NCBI RefSeq assembly: GCF_002224285.1
Contig: NZ_CP022436.1
Location: 1,178,001-1,242,000 of the forward strand
DNA: 64,000 nt
Reading direction: 5' to 3'
DNA from: Arthrobacter sp. YN
GTDB taxonomy: Bacteria; Actinomycetota; Actinomycetes; Actinomycetales; Micrococcaceae
Shown piece after piece: positions 51,966 to 61,723 of the stretch. The first letter of the stretch is position 1. The number at the start of each line of letters is the position of its first letter. The notes beneath the pieces are model-generated. The model was not told where the DNA came from and did not search any database. It worked only from the letters and a program-made list of their open reading frames with translations. Position numbers and translations under genes: made by a program.

Positions 51966-52996
51966 AGCGACTTCTGGAATTCCTTGATGGGCATGTTGAG
52001 CTCCACCAACAGGTTCAGGTCGGCGTTGGCGGGGCGGCCCAGGGTAGTCAAGTAGTTGCCTACGATGACCGCGTTGATTCCGCCGAGCAGGCCATCGCGG
52101 GTGCCGAGGTCGCCGAGGGTCAGTTCGCGGCCGCCTGCATAGCGGAGCACGGTGCGGGGCATGGCCAGCCGGAACGCTGCGATGGCGCGGAGGGCGTCCT
52201 TGCCGTCCATGATGCCTTGGTTCTCCAGGGGCGTTCCGGGGCGGGGGTTGAGGAAGTTCAGGGGGACTTCGTGGGGTTCAAGGGCGGCGAGTTGGGTTGC
52301 GAGTTCAGCGCGCTGGGCCACTGACTCGCCCATGCCGATCAACGCGCCGCAGCACAATTCCATGCCGGCGGCCTTGACCATGGCGCAGGTTTCCAACCGT
52401 TCCTCGTAGCTGTGGGTGGTGACTACCTCGGGGAAGTAGCTTCGCGCGGTTTCCAGGTTGTGGTTGTAGCGGTGGACGCCCCACTCGGCCAGCTGGTCCA
52501 CTTGGCGCTGCGTGAGCATGCCCAGCGAGCAGGCGATGTTGATGTCCACGGCTTCATTGATGCGGTCGATCGCGAATTTGATCTGGTTCATGAGCTTGAT
52601 GTCAGGCCCACGGACGGCTGCGACGATGCAGAACTCCGTGGCCCCCGTGGCTGCGGTTTCCTTGGCGGCCTTGACCAGCTCCGGGATGTCCAACCAGACT
52701 CCCCGGACGGGGGAGTCGAACAGTCCGGACTGGCTGCAAAAATGGCAGTCTTCCGGGCAGCCGCCGGTCTTGATGGAGATGATCCCTTCCACCTCCACGT
52801 CCTCGCCGCAGTGCTTGAGCCGAACCTCGTGGGCGAGTTGCAGGGCTGCGGGGATGGCCTCGTCCGGTAGTTCCAGGATTTCGATGAGCTGGGCCTCGTT
52901 CAGGCCCTCGCCGCGTTCGAGGACCTGCTTCCGGGCGGTGTCCAGGATGCCGTAGCCAGTGGATTCAGGGGCTTCTTGAGGTGCTTGCGTGGTCAT
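51962..52996 (-). CDS. bioB: Biotin synthase
   Basis: A 344-residue radical SAM enzyme that inserts sulfur into dethiobiotin. The SAM cluster motif is [14 protein letters not shown] (Cys-x3-Cys-x2-Cys), with later [12 protein letters not shown] and [11 protein letters not shown] blocks carrying second-cluster and substrate residues. ATG 52996 has CAAGGAC just upstream; the longer open frame has no such support. No other bio genes are in the window. The 195-base gap to the divergent permease holds both promoters. Confidence 0.95.
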   Translation of the reverse strand: MTTQAPQEAPESTGYGILDTARKQVLERGEGLNEAQLIEILELPDEAIPAALQLAHEVRLKHCGEDVEVEGIISIKTGGCPEDCHFCSQSGLFDSPVRGVWLDIPELVKAAKETAATGATEFCIVAAVRGPDIKLMNQIKFAIDRINEAVDINIACSLGMLTQRQVDQLAEWGVHRYNHNLETARSYFPEVVTTHSYEERLETCAMVKAAGMELCCGALIGMGESVAQRAELATQLAALEPHEVPLNFLNPRPGTPLENQGIMDGKDALRAIAAFRLAMPRTVLRYAGGRELTLGDLGTRDGLLGGINAVIVGNYLTTLGRPANADLNLLVELNMPIKEFQKSL

Positions 52997-53098
52997 GTCC
53001 TTGACGGTATCCGCGCTGGTGAAGGGCGATTTTGTGGGGTGCGCACAAACCGTGGTGCTGGTTTTTGGCGTTGACTGCGCGGGGCGGCTGGTGCAGAG

Positions 53099-53114
53099 GT
53101 TACAGCTGTGAAAC
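53099..53114. promoter_or_regulatory. Imperfect palindrome in the bioB/permease divergent region
   Basis: GTTACAGCTGTGAAAC is symmetric about CAGCTG with a two-position interruption. It lies about 100 bases upstream of bioB and 78 before the permease; it could bind a regulator of either gene. Evidence is symmetry only. Confidence 0.3.
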
Positions 53115-53191
53115 ATGGACGTGACTGAATTGACGCGCTGCGTGACTAGCGTCGGGGACGAGGCACCCTCCCCGGACGAAAGCGACCACCC

Positions 53192-54919
53192 ATGAGTGAC
53201 GACAAGACGAGTACCGCAACACTGGAGCCGACGACGGCGGCAAGCACCGCCGTCGGAATCGGCGGCTCCGTTTCAACGGCCCAAGGCAACGCCGACGCCA
53301 TGAGCGCGGCCAAGGAGAGCCTGGAGGATTACACGCTCCGGTTCGCCCCGCGTTCGTACCGGAAGTGGAGCGCGGGAGTGGTGGCCACCAGTGCGCTGGG
53401 CGGCATTGCGTACTTGGCCGACTTCTCCATTGGCGCGAACATCGGCATCGCCTACGGAACGGTGAATGCCATCTTCGGCATCATCGTGGCCGCCGTGATC
53501 ATCTTCGCCACGGGGTTCCCGTTGGCCTACTACGCTGCCCGGTACAACATCGATTTGGACTTGATCACCCGAGGCTCGGGCTTTGGCTACTACGGCTCGG
53601 TGGTCACCAACATCATCTTCGCCACGTTCACGTTCATTTTCTTCGCCCTTGAGGGCTCCATCATGGCCCAAGGACTGCAATTGGGCCTCGGCATCCCACC
53701 ATGGATCGGCTACGCCGTGTCCACCATCATCATCATTCCGTTGGTGATCTATGGGATGAGGACGCTCGCTACGTTGCAGGTGTGGACAACGCCGCTCTGG
53801 CTGCTGCTCATGGTGGTCCCCGTGGGCTACCTGCTGCTGTCCCACCCCGAAAGCATCGACGCGTTCTTCGCTTTCACCGGAGCATCCGGCGAAGGTGGTC
53901 CCAACCTGGCTTCGGTGATGCTGGCTGCGGGCGTCTGCCTGTCCCTGATGGCGCAGATCGCTGAGCAGATCGACTACCTTCGCTTCATGCCGCCCAAGAC
54001 CGCCGAAAACAAGGGCGCCTGGTGGCGCGCAGTGATCCTCGCCGGACCGGGCTGGGTCATCTTCGGCGCCATCAAGCAGATCATCGGCCTGTTCATTGCC
54101 ATCTACCTCATCGCCAAGCTCGACCCCGCAGCAGCATCTAGCGCGAATGAACCGGTCCACCAGTTCCTGGGCGTCTACGAAGAAATGATGCCGGCGTGGC
54201 TCGCCATGACCCTGGCCGTGGTGCTGGTGGTTATTTCCCAGATCAAAATCAACGTCACCAACGCTTACTCCGGCTCGCTGGCTTGGACAAACTCCTTCAC
54301 GCGCATCACCAAGACCTACCCGGGGCGCATGGTGTTTGTGGTGGTGAACCTGGTCATCGCGCTGATCCTGATGGAGTCGAACATGTTCGAGTTCCTCAAC
54401 ACCATCCTGGGCTTCTACGCCAACTGCGCCATGGCCTGGGTGGTCACGGTGGCCTCCGACATCGCCATCAACAAGTACCTGCTGAAGATCTCGCCCAAAG
54501 TTCCGGAGTTCCGCCGCGGGATGCTCTACGCCGTGAACCCGGTGGGGTTCGTGTCCATGCTGGTTTCGGCAGGGGTGTCCATCGCGGTGTTCTTTGGAGC
54601 GTTCGGCTCAGCTGTCCAACCGTTCTCGCCCATCTTCGCAGTGGGCCTGGCGTTGGTGTTGCCGCCGGTCCTGGCTCTGGCCACCAAAGGGCGCTACTAC
54701 CTTCGACGCACCGACGACGGCATTGACCTGCCCATGTTCGACGCCGACGGCAACCCCAGCGATGCCAAGCTGCTCTGCCACGTCACCGGTCTTGAGTTCG
54801 AACGCCCGGACATGCTCCGGTCGGGTCAGGACGGGCCCGACGGCGAACCCCAGTACATCTCGTCCCTCGCCTTGTCCACGGATAAGTCGGGCGAACTGGT
54901 GCTCCCGGCCCAGAATTAG
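53192..54919 (+). CDS. NCS1-family purine/cytosine permease
   Basis: A 575-residue transporter with ~12 TM helices preceded by a ~60-residue hydrophilic N-terminus. The NCS1 signature region reads [16 protein letters not shown] and the substrate-site helix [16 protein letters not shown] ~75-residue hydrophilic C-terminal extension with [17 protein letters not shown] sequence follows the last helix. It should import cytosine, purines, allantoin or a similar heterocycle with H+ or Na+. No catabolic gene is adjacent; the neighbouring bioB is divergent. Confidence 0.85.
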   Translation: MSDDKTSTATLEPTTAASTAVGIGGSVSTAQGNADAMSAAKESLEDYTLRFAPRSYRKWSAGVVATSALGGIAYLADFSIGANIGIAYGTVNAIFGIIVAAVIIFATGFPLAYYAARYNIDLDLITRGSGFGYYGSVVTNIIFATFTFIFFALEGSIMAQGLQLGLGIPPWIGYAVSTIIIIPLVIYGMRTLATLQVWTTPLWLLLMVVPVGYLLLSHPESIDAFFAFTGASGEGGPNLASVMLAAGVCLSLMAQIAEQIDYLRFMPPKTAENKGAWWRAVILAGPGWVIFGAIKQIIGLFIAIYLIAKLDPAAASSANEPVHQFLGVYEEMMPAWLAMTLAVVLVVISQIKINVTNAYSGSLAWTNSFTRITKTYPGRMVFVVVNLVIALILMESNMFEFLNTILGFYANCAMAWVVTVASDIAINKYLLKISPKVPEFRRGMLYAVNPVGFVSMLVSAGVSIAVFFGAFGSAVQPFSPIFAVGLALVLPPVLALATKGRYYLRRTDDGIDLPMFDADGNPSDAKLLCHVTGLEFERPDMLRSGQDGPDGEPQYISSLALSTDKSGELVLPAQN

Positions 54920-54938
54920 CCCCTCCCAACCCAACTGA

Positions 54939-54986
54939 GTAACAGCACCTGCTCTATTGAGTGCTTATTGGAGCGTGTGCTGTTAC
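54939..54986. repeat. 48-bp intergenic hairpin element
   Basis: GTAACAGCACCTGCTC (54939-54954) and GAGCGTGTGCTGTTAC (54971-54986) are inverse matches at 14 of 16 positions around a 16-base loop. It has no T run and is followed by a separate terminator, so it looks like a dispersed palindromic element rather than the gene terminator. Confidence 0.6.
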
Positions 54987-55004
54987 CTACTTGGGCCCAC
55001 GCGA

Positions 55005-55039
55005 AACGCCCCGGCTTCCATCAAGGGAGCCGGGGCGTT
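55005..55039. terminator. Terminator shared by the NCS1 permease and csbD genes
   Basis: AACGCCCCGGCT (55005-55016) pairs perfectly with AGCCGGGGCGTT (55028-55039). It sits in a convergent gap and can serve both strands. Confidence 0.75.
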
Positions 55040-55076
55040 GCGCTGTGTGTTTTCGTGCTGTGTATTGCTGTGAGGC

Positions 55077-55262
55077 TTACTTGTCGAAGGCGTCCTTCGC
55101 GGCGTCCTTGACGTTCTCGCCAGCCTGCTTGGTCTTGGCGGCCGCTTGGTCAGCGACACCCTCGGCCTGCAGTTTCTCGTTGTTGGTGGCGTCTCCCAAG
55201 GCTTCCTTCGCCTTGCCCGAAACTTCCTGTGCCTTGTTGCTGATCTTGTCTCCGAGTCCCAT
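55077..55262 (-). CDS. CsbD family stress protein
   Basis: A 61-residue highly charged helical protein, MGLGDKISNKAQEVSGKAKE at the start and GVADQAAAKTKQAGENVKDA later, typical of CsbD general stress proteins. ATG 55262 has a near-perfect AAGGAGGTCC ribosome site; a longer reading is unlikely. Divergent from a stress-type dehydrogenase. Probably induced in stationary phase or osmotic stress; molecular role unknown. Confidence 0.88.
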   Translation of the reverse strand: MGLGDKISNKAQEVSGKAKEALGDATNNEKLQAEGVADQAAAKTKQAGENVKDAAKDAFDK

Positions 55263-55369
55263 AGGACCTCCTTCGATGTAATCCAAAGCTGACAATCGCT
55301 AGGCTATCGAGCATTTCTGAGTGCTTCCTGAACGACTTCCAAGATAGTCAGGATGCTTACACTGAGAGC

Positions 55370-56356
55370 ATGGCTGAGGAGATCCTGAACGAACAGACGG
55401 AGCAAACAGACCTGGACGAGGACATCGCCATGGCCCTGGTTAACAATGTGGTCTCCGAATCCTACGATCCGGAGGACGAAGCATCGGATCCCCGGACCAA
55501 ATACCCGTCCGAAGGGTTCGAGCCACAAACACAGGATTATCCGGGCTGGACCGAGGCCATGACTCCTCGTCCCGATCACGGCGAACAAAGCTACGTGGGG
55601 CACAGCCGGATGCTGGGCCGCCGGACCCTGATTACGGGCGGCGACAGCGGGATCGGTAAAGCCGTAGCGATTGCTTTTGCCCGTGAAGGTGCGGACGTCG
55701 CTTTCACCTACCTGCCTGAAGAAGAGCAGGACGCCGAGCACACTGTCCAGCTGATCGAAGACGCCGGCAGCAGGGCGCTCGCGCTACCTGGTGACTTGCG
55801 GGACGAAGAGTTCTGCCAGGAAGTCATTGCCCAAACCGTCGCCGAATTCGGTGGGATCAATGTGCTGGTGAACAACGCCGGGTTCCAGATGACCACGAGC
55901 CGGGGGATCGAAGACCTCAGCACCGAACAGTTCGATCAAACCTTCAAAACCAATGTTTATGCGCTGTTCTGGCTCACCAAGGCGGCACTGCCGCATTTGA
56001 AGCCCGGCGCCGCGATCATCAACACCTCGTCCGTCCAGGGCTACCATCCAAGCCCATCACTCATCGACTACGCAGCGACGAAAGCAGCCATCAACAGCAT
56101 GACCTTTTCGTTGGCAGAGTCACTGGGTCCTCAGGGGATCCGCGTCAATGCGGTAGCGCCGGGTCCCGTGTGGACGCCACTGCAGCCGCCCACCCAGCCC
56201 GCGGAAAAGATCCAAGAGTTTGGCCAGGACACCCCCTTGGGGCGCGCAGGGCAGCCTGCCGAACTTGCCGGGACCTATGTCCTGCTGGCCAGCGAAGATT
56301 CCAGTTATATCTCCGGATCGGTCATCGGCGTCACCGGCGGCAAACACCTCGCCTAG
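55370..56356 (+). CDS. SDR-family oxidoreductase (general stress type)
   Basis: A 328-residue short-chain dehydrogenase of the YhdG/YhxD stress class, with ~75 extra N-terminal residues (including KYPSEGFEPQTQDYPG) before the Rossmann core. TGGDSGIGKAVA is the cofactor loop, NNAG follows, and the catalytic Ser, Tyr and Lys are in TSSVQGYHPS and YAATKAA. ATG 55370 is the start. Divergent from csbD and convergent with the alcohol dehydrogenase, suggesting a stress island. Substrate unknown. Confidence 0.9.
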   Translation: MAEEILNEQTEQTDLDEDIAMALVNNVVSESYDPEDEASDPRTKYPSEGFEPQTQDYPGWTEAMTPRPDHGEQSYVGHSRMLGRRTLITGGDSGIGKAVAIAFAREGADVAFTYLPEEEQDAEHTVQLIEDAGSRALALPGDLRDEEFCQEVIAQTVAEFGGINVLVNNAGFQMTTSRGIEDLSTEQFDQTFKTNVYALFWLTKAALPHLKPGAAIINTSSVQGYHPSPSLIDYAATKAAINSMTFSLAESLGPQGIRVNAVAPGPVWTPLQPPTQPAEKIQEFGQDTPLGRAGQPAELAGTYVLLASEDSSYISGSVIGVTGGKHLA

Positions 56357-56374
56357 TGGTTTGTCTGAGCGTCA

Positions 56375-57550
56375 TTATGGCTTGAGGACCACCTTGATGC
56401 ATCCGTCCTGCTTCTTCTGGAACTTCTCGTAGAGTGCCGGTGCTTCATCCAGTCCTCCCGTGTGGGTGACCAGATGCATGACGCCCAGCGGATCGGCGTC
56501 GTCCTCCACCAAGGGAAGCAGATCGTCAGTCCAGCGGCGCACATTGCATTGCCCCATGCGGAGTTGGATCTGCTTGTCGAACATAGTCATGAGGGGCATC
56601 GGGTCCGCCTGCCCACCGTAGACCCCGCTCAGCGAGATCGTCCCGCCACGACGCACCAGATCCACGGCTGTATGCAGTGCAGCGAGCCGATCGACGCTCA
56701 TGGTTTCCATGGCAATCTGCGCGGGTTTGTCCGGCAGCAGGGAAACCGCCTTGTGAAGGAAGGACGCCACAGGGGATCCATGGGCCTCCATGCCCACAGC
56801 ATCCACCACGGAATCCGGGCCGCGGCCCAGTGTTTGTTCGCGGATCCGGCCGGCCACGTCTGAGCTGTAATCCATGGTTTCAATGCCGTGCGCCTCCGCC
56901 ATCGCGCGGCGTTCAGGAACCGGATCAACGCCGATCACCCGGAAGCCCTTGTAGGCGCCGATCCTCGCAGCAAACTGGCCCACGGGACCCAGTCCGAGCA
57001 CCGCGAGGGTGCCACCTTCCGGAACGTTCGCGTAGTCCACTGCCTGCCAGGCCGTGGGAAGGATGTCCGAGAGGAAGAGGTAGCGCTCATCCGGGGCGCC
57101 CGACTCCACTTTGATGGGGCCGTAGTCGGCATAGGGAACGCGGAGGAACTGGGCCTGGCCGCCGGGAACGGAACCGTAGAGCTCTGAGTAGCCAAAGAGG
57201 GCCGCCCCGGATCCCTTCTCCTTGACCTGGGTGGTCTCGCACTGCGACTGCAAGCCTTGGTTGCACATGTAACAGCGGCCGCAGGAGATGTTGAAGGGCA
57301 CCACAACACGGTCGCCCTTCTTGAGTCGGTGGACACCCGGGCCCACTTCTTCGACGATTCCCATCGGCTCGTGGCCGATGACATCGCCCTTGTGCATGTA
57401 TGGGCCGAGCACTTCGTAAAGGTGGAGGTCCGAGCCGCAAATCGCGGTGGAGGTGATCCGGACAATCGCATCCGTAGGCTCTTGGATGCTGGGATCGGGG
57501 ACGTCTTCAACGCTGAGTGAGCGCCGGCCTTGCCATGTCACTGCTTTCAC
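56375..57550 (-). CDS. Zinc-dependent alcohol dehydrogenase
   Basis: A 391-residue medium-chain dehydrogenase. The catalytic zinc site is ICGSDLH with HEPMG downstream; the structural zinc cysteines are in CGRCYMCNQGLQSQC. The NAD domain has VLGLGPVGQFAARIG. The overall pattern is close to glutathione-independent formaldehyde dehydrogenase-like enzymes. GTG 57550 is the start because AGGGAGAG lies upstream and it begins KAVTWQG, the family N-terminus. Oxidises an alcohol or formaldehyde-like compound; exact substrate unknown. Confidence 0.9.
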   Translation of the reverse strand: MKAVTWQGRRSLSVEDVPDPSIQEPTDAIVRITSTAICGSDLHLYEVLGPYMHKGDVIGHEPMGIVEEVGPGVHRLKKGDRVVVPFNISCGRCYMCNQGLQSQCETTQVKEKGSGAALFGYSELYGSVPGGQAQFLRVPYADYGPIKVESGAPDERYLFLSDILPTAWQAVDYANVPEGGTLAVLGLGPVGQFAARIGAYKGFRVIGVDPVPERRAMAEAHGIETMDYSSDVAGRIREQTLGRGPDSVVDAVGMEAHGSPVASFLHKAVSLLPDKPAQIAMETMSVDRLAALHTAVDLVRRGGTISLSGVYGGQADPMPLMTMFDKQIQLRMGQCNVRRWTDDLLPLVEDDADPLGVMHLVTHTGGLDEAPALYEKFQKKQDGCIKVVLKP

Positions 57551-57680
57551 AATTACTCTCCCTGCTTTCGGCTGGAGGTGTCCCGCGCTGCAGGAGACCA
57601 CCCCAGCGAATCAGAGATGGCATCGGCGCACAAGGCCGGCCGCCCTCGACACTGTTCGCGGCCGAGCCTAGATTGAGGCT

Positions 57681-57884
57681 ATGAGCGAAGAACCGAACGA
57701 AGCTGACGTTGCGCCCTCTGAAGCCTCCAAACCCACGGTGCCTGCCGGCGTCGAGCATGACAAAAGTGCCGCCGGAAACGGTGACTTCACCACGGAAGTG
57801 GACCCCACCTTTATCCCTGATGAAAGCGGCGAATCCCCGGTGGAGAAGCGGGCCAGGGAGCATCCCGAAGCGACGGGAAGCTAA
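57681..57884 (+). CDS. Small acidic hypothetical protein (67 aa)
   Basis: A 67-residue, Glu/Pro-rich, probably disordered protein (SEEPNEADVAPSEASKP start, ESPVEKRAREHPEATGS end). ATG 57681 has TTGAGGCT upstream. Base composition fits coding sequence. No family recognised. Confidence 0.55.
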   Translation: MSEEPNEADVAPSEASKPTVPAGVEHDKSAAGNGDFTTEVDPTFIPDESGESPVEKRAREHPEATGS

Positions 57885-57966
57885 AACTAGTAAGTAATCT
57901 GACCAGTAGTGTTAACATGGTGGGCAAGGGAGAGTTTCGGGCAGAGTTGACCGAGGAGTGTCTGCG

Positions 57967-58398
57967 TTGTCATCGATGAAAAACCCTCTGGTTCCAGGCG
58001 ACGCAACCCGTCCCCACGCTGAACCCCTCCAGTGCCGTCAATGCCGGTCCGACGATCACTTGGATCTGGAAACCATCGAATCCCTTGAGCCGCATGCCGG
58101 CGACTTGATGGTCCGGGTGTCTTATAGTTGCCTGGCCTGTGAAGTCCCGTACGCCCACAACGCTGCCTTCCACGACGTGGCCGCGGTCCTCAACCGCAAC
58201 GGGGCGGCGTCGGGACTGCTGCAATTTGGCGGACAGTACTTCCATTGCGGTGAACCGATGCAGTTCACCAAATCCTCAGCTCGAAGCGTCTATGCACCCA
58301 TGACCACGGAAGTCGTTGAGGACGGCCTCCTCGAGGTGCACTTGAAAACGCGCGTCATCGAGTGCCGGTGCGGCTTCCGGATGGAGCTGCCGGCATGA
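57967..58398 (+). CDS. Zinc-ribbon-like hypothetical protein
   Basis: A ~143-residue soluble protein with Cys pairs that could bind zinc: LQCRQC near the N-terminus, YSCLAC in the middle, HCGEP and ECRCGF near the end. TTG 57967 fits the GAGGAG ribosome site at 57952-57957 (nine-base spacing); GTG 57958 is too close and ATG 57976 rather far. No known function. Confidence 0.65.
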   Translation: MSSMKNPLVPGDATRPHAEPLQCRQCRSDDHLDLETIESLEPHAGDLMVRVSYSCLACEVPYAHNAAFHDVAAVLNRNGAASGLLQFGGQYFHCGEPMQFTKSSARSVYAPMTTEVVEDGLLEVHLKTRVIECRCGFRMELPA

Positions 58399-58507
58399 AG
58401 GCGGGCATCGTTTGGGGGCGCCCTGAACTGGGTACGTCCCAAGCATTAACCACAGCGTGGGCTACGAGCGGCGCCCATAGAAGCCGCTCACCAGGGAGGT
58501 AATCCGC

Positions 58508-59017
58508 ATGGATACAGGACAGCTGGTTCTCATCATCGTGGTGGCCGTCGTCGTCATCGCCGCTGTGATCGTCGCGGTCGTCATCGGACGTCGGAAGAAG
58601 GCGGAGGTCAACCGCCACCGAGCAGCGGAACTTCGCGAGAAGGCCGCGGAAGAAGCCATCGGAGCCCACCAAGCCAAGGCCGAATCGGCCCAGGCAGAGG
58701 CCAATGCGCTGCAGGCCGAAGTCGAAGCCAATCGGCTCCGGCAGGAAGCGGAACGCCACGCGGAGAAGGCCAACGAGGCTCATGGGCGGGTAGAGGAACA
58801 CCTGCGGCACGCGGACAAGTTGGACCCCAATGCCGGGCAGGATCGCTCGACTGACGCAGATCGCTCGCAGGACTCGGATCGCTCTCATGACCCGGATCGC
58901 CGGGCCGACGAGGGCCGCCCGGCCGCAGTTGAAGGTGAACGCCTGACTCGGGACCGGAGTGGCCGCGACGGCTCCACGCGCGAACGAACCCCACACGAAG
59001 GTGACAGGAACTTGTAG
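58508..59017 (+). CDS. Single-pass membrane protein with coiled coil and Asp/Arg/Ser repeats
   Basis: A 169-residue protein: one N-terminal TM helix (LVLIIVVAVVVIAAVIVAVV), a basic stop-transfer, an Ala/Glu-rich cytoplasmic coiled coil (~33-110) and a repetitive tail with DRSTDADRSQDSDRSHD units. ATG 58508 has AGGGAGGT upstream. Resembles small actinobacterial coiled-coil proteins of unknown role. The long open frame on the opposite strand is a composition shadow. Confidence 0.75.
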   Translation: MDTGQLVLIIVVAVVVIAAVIVAVVIGRRKKAEVNRHRAAELREKAAEEAIGAHQAKAESAQAEANALQAEVEANRLRQEAERHAEKANEAHGRVEEHLRHADKLDPNAGQDRSTDADRSQDSDRSHDPDRRADEGRPAAVEGERLTRDRSGRDGSTRERTPHEGDRNL

Positions 59018-59044
59018 TTTCACAGGAGAAACGGGAGGCAGGAA

Positions 59045-59668
59045 GTGAGCATCGTGGTGAGGCGAACAGGTGAGGCTGTGCGGTCGACTGAGTCGAAGGC
59101 GACGCGGCATGCGGTAGATGTGGTTCTGGGGCACTTGGGCGAGATCGGACCGGCCGTGGCGGCCCTACTACGCGAATCGTCCAGGCTGGCCGAATGGGGG
59201 GAACAACTGGCACTTGTCAGGCTGCGCGGTGGAACGGTCTTCGCCGCAGGCAGCGACGGATCCTCACACGAGGCGCAGAGGTTCACTTCGGAACTGGCGG
59301 CCCACGACCCCGGAGACGGGTCCGGCTTCAAAGCGATCTACATTCCCAAGGGCGCCAGCGGCTCCAACGGGACTACCCCAAGCATCAGTGCCCAACTCTC
59401 TGAACAGGTGCGGCGTGGAGACATAGTGGTGCTGCTGGCTGCCAAGGGAATCACCGACGAGCTCCGCGACGCTGCTGCCGCCGCAAAATCGGGTGGTGCG
59501 ATCGTGTGGGCCCTGACGGGTAAGGAGTCCAAGGAGCTCGCACAGTCGGTCAATGAAGCAATATGCATCAACACCGATCCACCACACGCCGAGGAAGCGC
59601 ATCTGGTGGCGGTGTTGGCTCTCTGCGAATGCTTTGATGATGCACTGAAAAACACCACGTCGGAGTAG
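59045..59668 (+). CDS. SIS-domain protein (phosphoheptose isomerase-like)
   Basis: A 207-residue sugar-isomerase-fold protein, similar to GmhA/DiaA: a helical N-terminus, VFAAGSDGSSHEAQRFTSEL as a phosphosugar-binding loop, GDIVVLLAAKG, AIVWALTGK, and AEEAHLVAVLALCECFDDAL near the end. GTG 59045 has GGAGGCAGGAA upstream. It may isomerise a phosphosugar or bind one as a regulator; no ADP-heptose genes are seen here, so the function stays open. Confidence 0.78.
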   Translation: MSIVVRRTGEAVRSTESKATRHAVDVVLGHLGEIGPAVAALLRESSRLAEWGEQLALVRLRGGTVFAAGSDGSSHEAQRFTSELAAHDPGDGSGFKAIYIPKGASGSNGTTPSISAQLSEQVRRGDIVVLLAAKGITDELRDAAAAAKSGGAIVWALTGKESKELAQSVNEAICINTDPPHAEEAHLVAVLALCECFDDALKNTTSE

Positions 59669-59673
59669 TGCCA

Positions 59674-59722
59674 GCTGGCAGTTGTCGTCGTTTGACGCCT
59701 TGCGGCGACCGCAGCTGCCAGC
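59674..59722 (+). terminator. Possible hairpin after the SIS gene
   Basis: GCTGGCAG (59674-59681) and CTGCCAGC (59715-59722) pair, with further partial pairing inside. No T run follows. Confidence 0.35.
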
Positions 59723-59773
59723 CACTGGCGTGGCCTGCAAACGTTCCTTCGAGGCCCGTGTCACTGTGATCTC

Positions 59774-60436
59774 GTGAAGAACACTGTCATAACTTACTTC
59801 GCTATCTTGGCGCTCTGCGGACTTGTCACCTTGAGCGTGCAAGGGGCTTCTTTACTCCAGAAGGGCGACCCCCGCGGAATGATGGTCCTCGCCCTGGTGG
59901 TGGGTGGACTGTTGCTGACATTCCTCTATGGGGCGATCATTGGTCGCAAAGCGAAGGCGCTGACTGCAAGGGCGGCCAAAGCGCCCGGATTCAGGACCAC
60001 CACGGCAACGAGCACCGCTGAGTACCAGTTTTCACCCGCACTTGTGTGGTCTGTCATCCGCCCCGCAGAGGCTGCGATCGCGGACGGAAGTGACGTTGCT
60101 TATGCCTTCACGGTGCCGCCGATACCGGACGGGCCAGGTGAACGTCAGTGCTTTTTCGGCAGGAACGGCAGTGTTTCCATGCTCGAAGTCCTTGAGGAAG
60201 TGCCCGAGCGACTTGCTGTGACGCAGGCGCTGTTCCCGCCCGGTGACGTGTCCACCAAAACGGTGTACCGACTGGAGCCGACCGGGATGGGTTGCAGGCT
60301 GACCCTGGAGACCATCGTAGAGACACCCGACTTCATGATTGCCAACGAGGCGGAAATGCAAAGATTCGGCGATTCGTATTTAAGCAGCCTTGAATCGCTG
60401 CTGGAGAAGCGAAGTCTGGAGGACGCACGCCAATAG
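59774..60436 (+). CDS. Membrane protein with SRPBCC-like domain
   Basis: A 220-residue protein with two TM helices (about 7-26 and 38-57) and a soluble C-terminal domain that resembles the START/SRPBCC fold by its YQFSPALVWSVIRPAE start and long final helix. GTG 59774 is the start. No annotated function; expected at the membrane with the domain facing the cytosol. Confidence 0.65.
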   Translation: MKNTVITYFAILALCGLVTLSVQGASLLQKGDPRGMMVLALVVGGLLLTFLYGAIIGRKAKALTARAAKAPGFRTTTATSTAEYQFSPALVWSVIRPAEAAIADGSDVAYAFTVPPIPDGPGERQCFFGRNGSVSMLEVLEEVPERLAVTQALFPPGDVSTKTVYRLEPTGMGCRLTLETIVETPDFMIANEAEMQRFGDSYLSSLESLLEKRSLEDARQ

Positions 60437-60527
60437 CGTGACGTGTGATCTGCACCTCGTTTGGAATAGTTGCAGACGCCATGCAGTTGCTCAGGGTGAA
60501 CCTGATTCATTCTGAAAGGAACTGCGC

Positions 60528-61598
60528 ATGCTGTTTTCCCCTCTGGCCCTCGGCGAGCTTGAACTTTCCAACCGACTGGTGATGGCGCCTCTGACGCGTC
60601 TCCGTGCGGGCCAGAATGGCGTGCCGGGTCCGTTGATCGCCGAGCACTACCGCCAGCGGGCTTCCCTGGGACTGATCGTCAGCGAGGGAACCTACCCGGT
60701 TCCGGCCGGTCAGTCCTACCCGGGACAGCCAGGGCTCGTCACCGAGGCGCAGATCGCCGGCTGGAAGACAGTCACCGACGCCGTTCACGCTGAAGGTGGC
60801 CGCATCTTCGCGCAGGTCATGCACGGAGGCCGCGTTTCCCATGCCGACATCACCGGTGGGCACGAGATCGTCGGCCCCAGCGCTGTTGCCATCGAAGGTG
60901 ATGTCCGCACCCCCAACGGCAAGCAGCCGTACCCGGTGCCGCGTGAACTCCGCACCGACGAACTTCCGGGCGTCATTCAGGAGATCGTCACCGCCTCGAA
61001 GAACGCCATCGAGGCAGGGTTCGACGGCGTCGAGCTCCACTCCGCCAACGGATACCTCCTGCACGAATTCCTGGCCCCCAACTCCAACGTCCGCACCGAC
61101 AGCTACGGTGGCTCGCCGGAGAACCGCGCGCGTTTCGTCATCGAGACGGTCAACGCCGTGGTGGAAGCCCTCGGCGCCAATCGCGTGGGCATTCGGATTT
61201 CCCCGGAGCACAACGTGCAGGGCATCGCGGAAACCGATGCGGCCGACGTCCGGGCAACCTACGAGGTGCTGGTGGACACCATCGCCCCGCTCAACCTTGC
61301 TTACCTGAGCATCCTGCACCACGACCCCAAGAGTGCTTTGGTCCAGGACCTTCGCGAGCGGTTCAACGGAACGTTCCTGGTGAACACCGGCTTCAGCGAA
61401 ATCACGACCCGCGACGAAGCCTTCGCCATCATCGAAGACGGCCTCGCGGACGCTGTGGTGGTGGGCCGCCCCGCCATCGCCAACCCGGACCTCGCCCGCC
61501 GCTGGCGCGAGAGCCTGCCGCTCAACGAGCCGGATGCCTCAACCTTCTACGCCGACGGCGCCGAGGGCTACACGGACTACCCGTTCTACGCGAACTAA
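60528..61598 (+). CDS. Old yellow enzyme-family alkene reductase
   Basis: A 356-residue FMN enzyme like N-ethylmaleimide reductase. LGELELSNRLVMAPLTRLRA at the start, QVMHGGRVSH, ELHSANGYLLHEFL and RTDSYGGSPENR are family landmarks; FMN phosphate contacts are in VVGRPAIANPDL. It reduces activated C=C bonds or nitro esters using NADPH. ATG 60528 has GAAAGGAAC upstream. It ends before a perfect palindrome. Confidence 0.93.
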   Translation: MLFSPLALGELELSNRLVMAPLTRLRAGQNGVPGPLIAEHYRQRASLGLIVSEGTYPVPAGQSYPGQPGLVTEAQIAGWKTVTDAVHAEGGRIFAQVMHGGRVSHADITGGHEIVGPSAVAIEGDVRTPNGKQPYPVPRELRTDELPGVIQEIVTASKNAIEAGFDGVELHSANGYLLHEFLAPNSNVRTDSYGGSPENRARFVIETVNAVVEALGANRVGIRISPEHNVQGIAETDAADVRATYEVLVDTIAPLNLAYLSILHHDPKSALVQDLRERFNGTFLVNTGFSEITTRDEAFAIIEDGLADAVVVGRPAIANPDLARRWRESLPLNEPDASTFYADGAEGYTDYPFYAN

Positions 61599-61616
61599 AG
61601 CGCAGCACCCCCAGTA

Positions 61617-61660
61617 AAACCACGACGTCGGCACTCACGTGAGTGCCGACGTCGTGGTTT
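61617..61660. terminator. Perfect 44-bp palindrome, bidirectional terminator-like
   Basis: Bases 61617-61638 are the exact reverse complement of 61639-61660 (22-bp stem, no loop spacer). It begins with AAA and ends with TTT, so it could terminate in both directions. It lies 18 bases after the reductase stop. Confidence 0.75.
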
Positions 61661-61705
61661 AACCTGAAAGGTGACAGGACCATGTGCCCGGTCCCGCGCG
61701 CGCCT

Positions 61706-61715
61706 TCCTATAGGA
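61706..61715. promoter_or_regulatory. GntR operator candidate at the gntR start
   Basis: The perfect palindrome TCCTATAGGA lies nine bases before the GntR ATG and is repeated exactly at 62566-62575 before the next operon, as expected for autoregulation. Confidence 0.65.
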
Positions 61716-61723
61716 TTTGTGGC

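Noticed and set aside
58355..59134. Minus-strand open frame of 259 codons
   Set aside because: It lies opposite the coiled-coil membrane protein with a good ribosome site; its translation has no recognisable fold.
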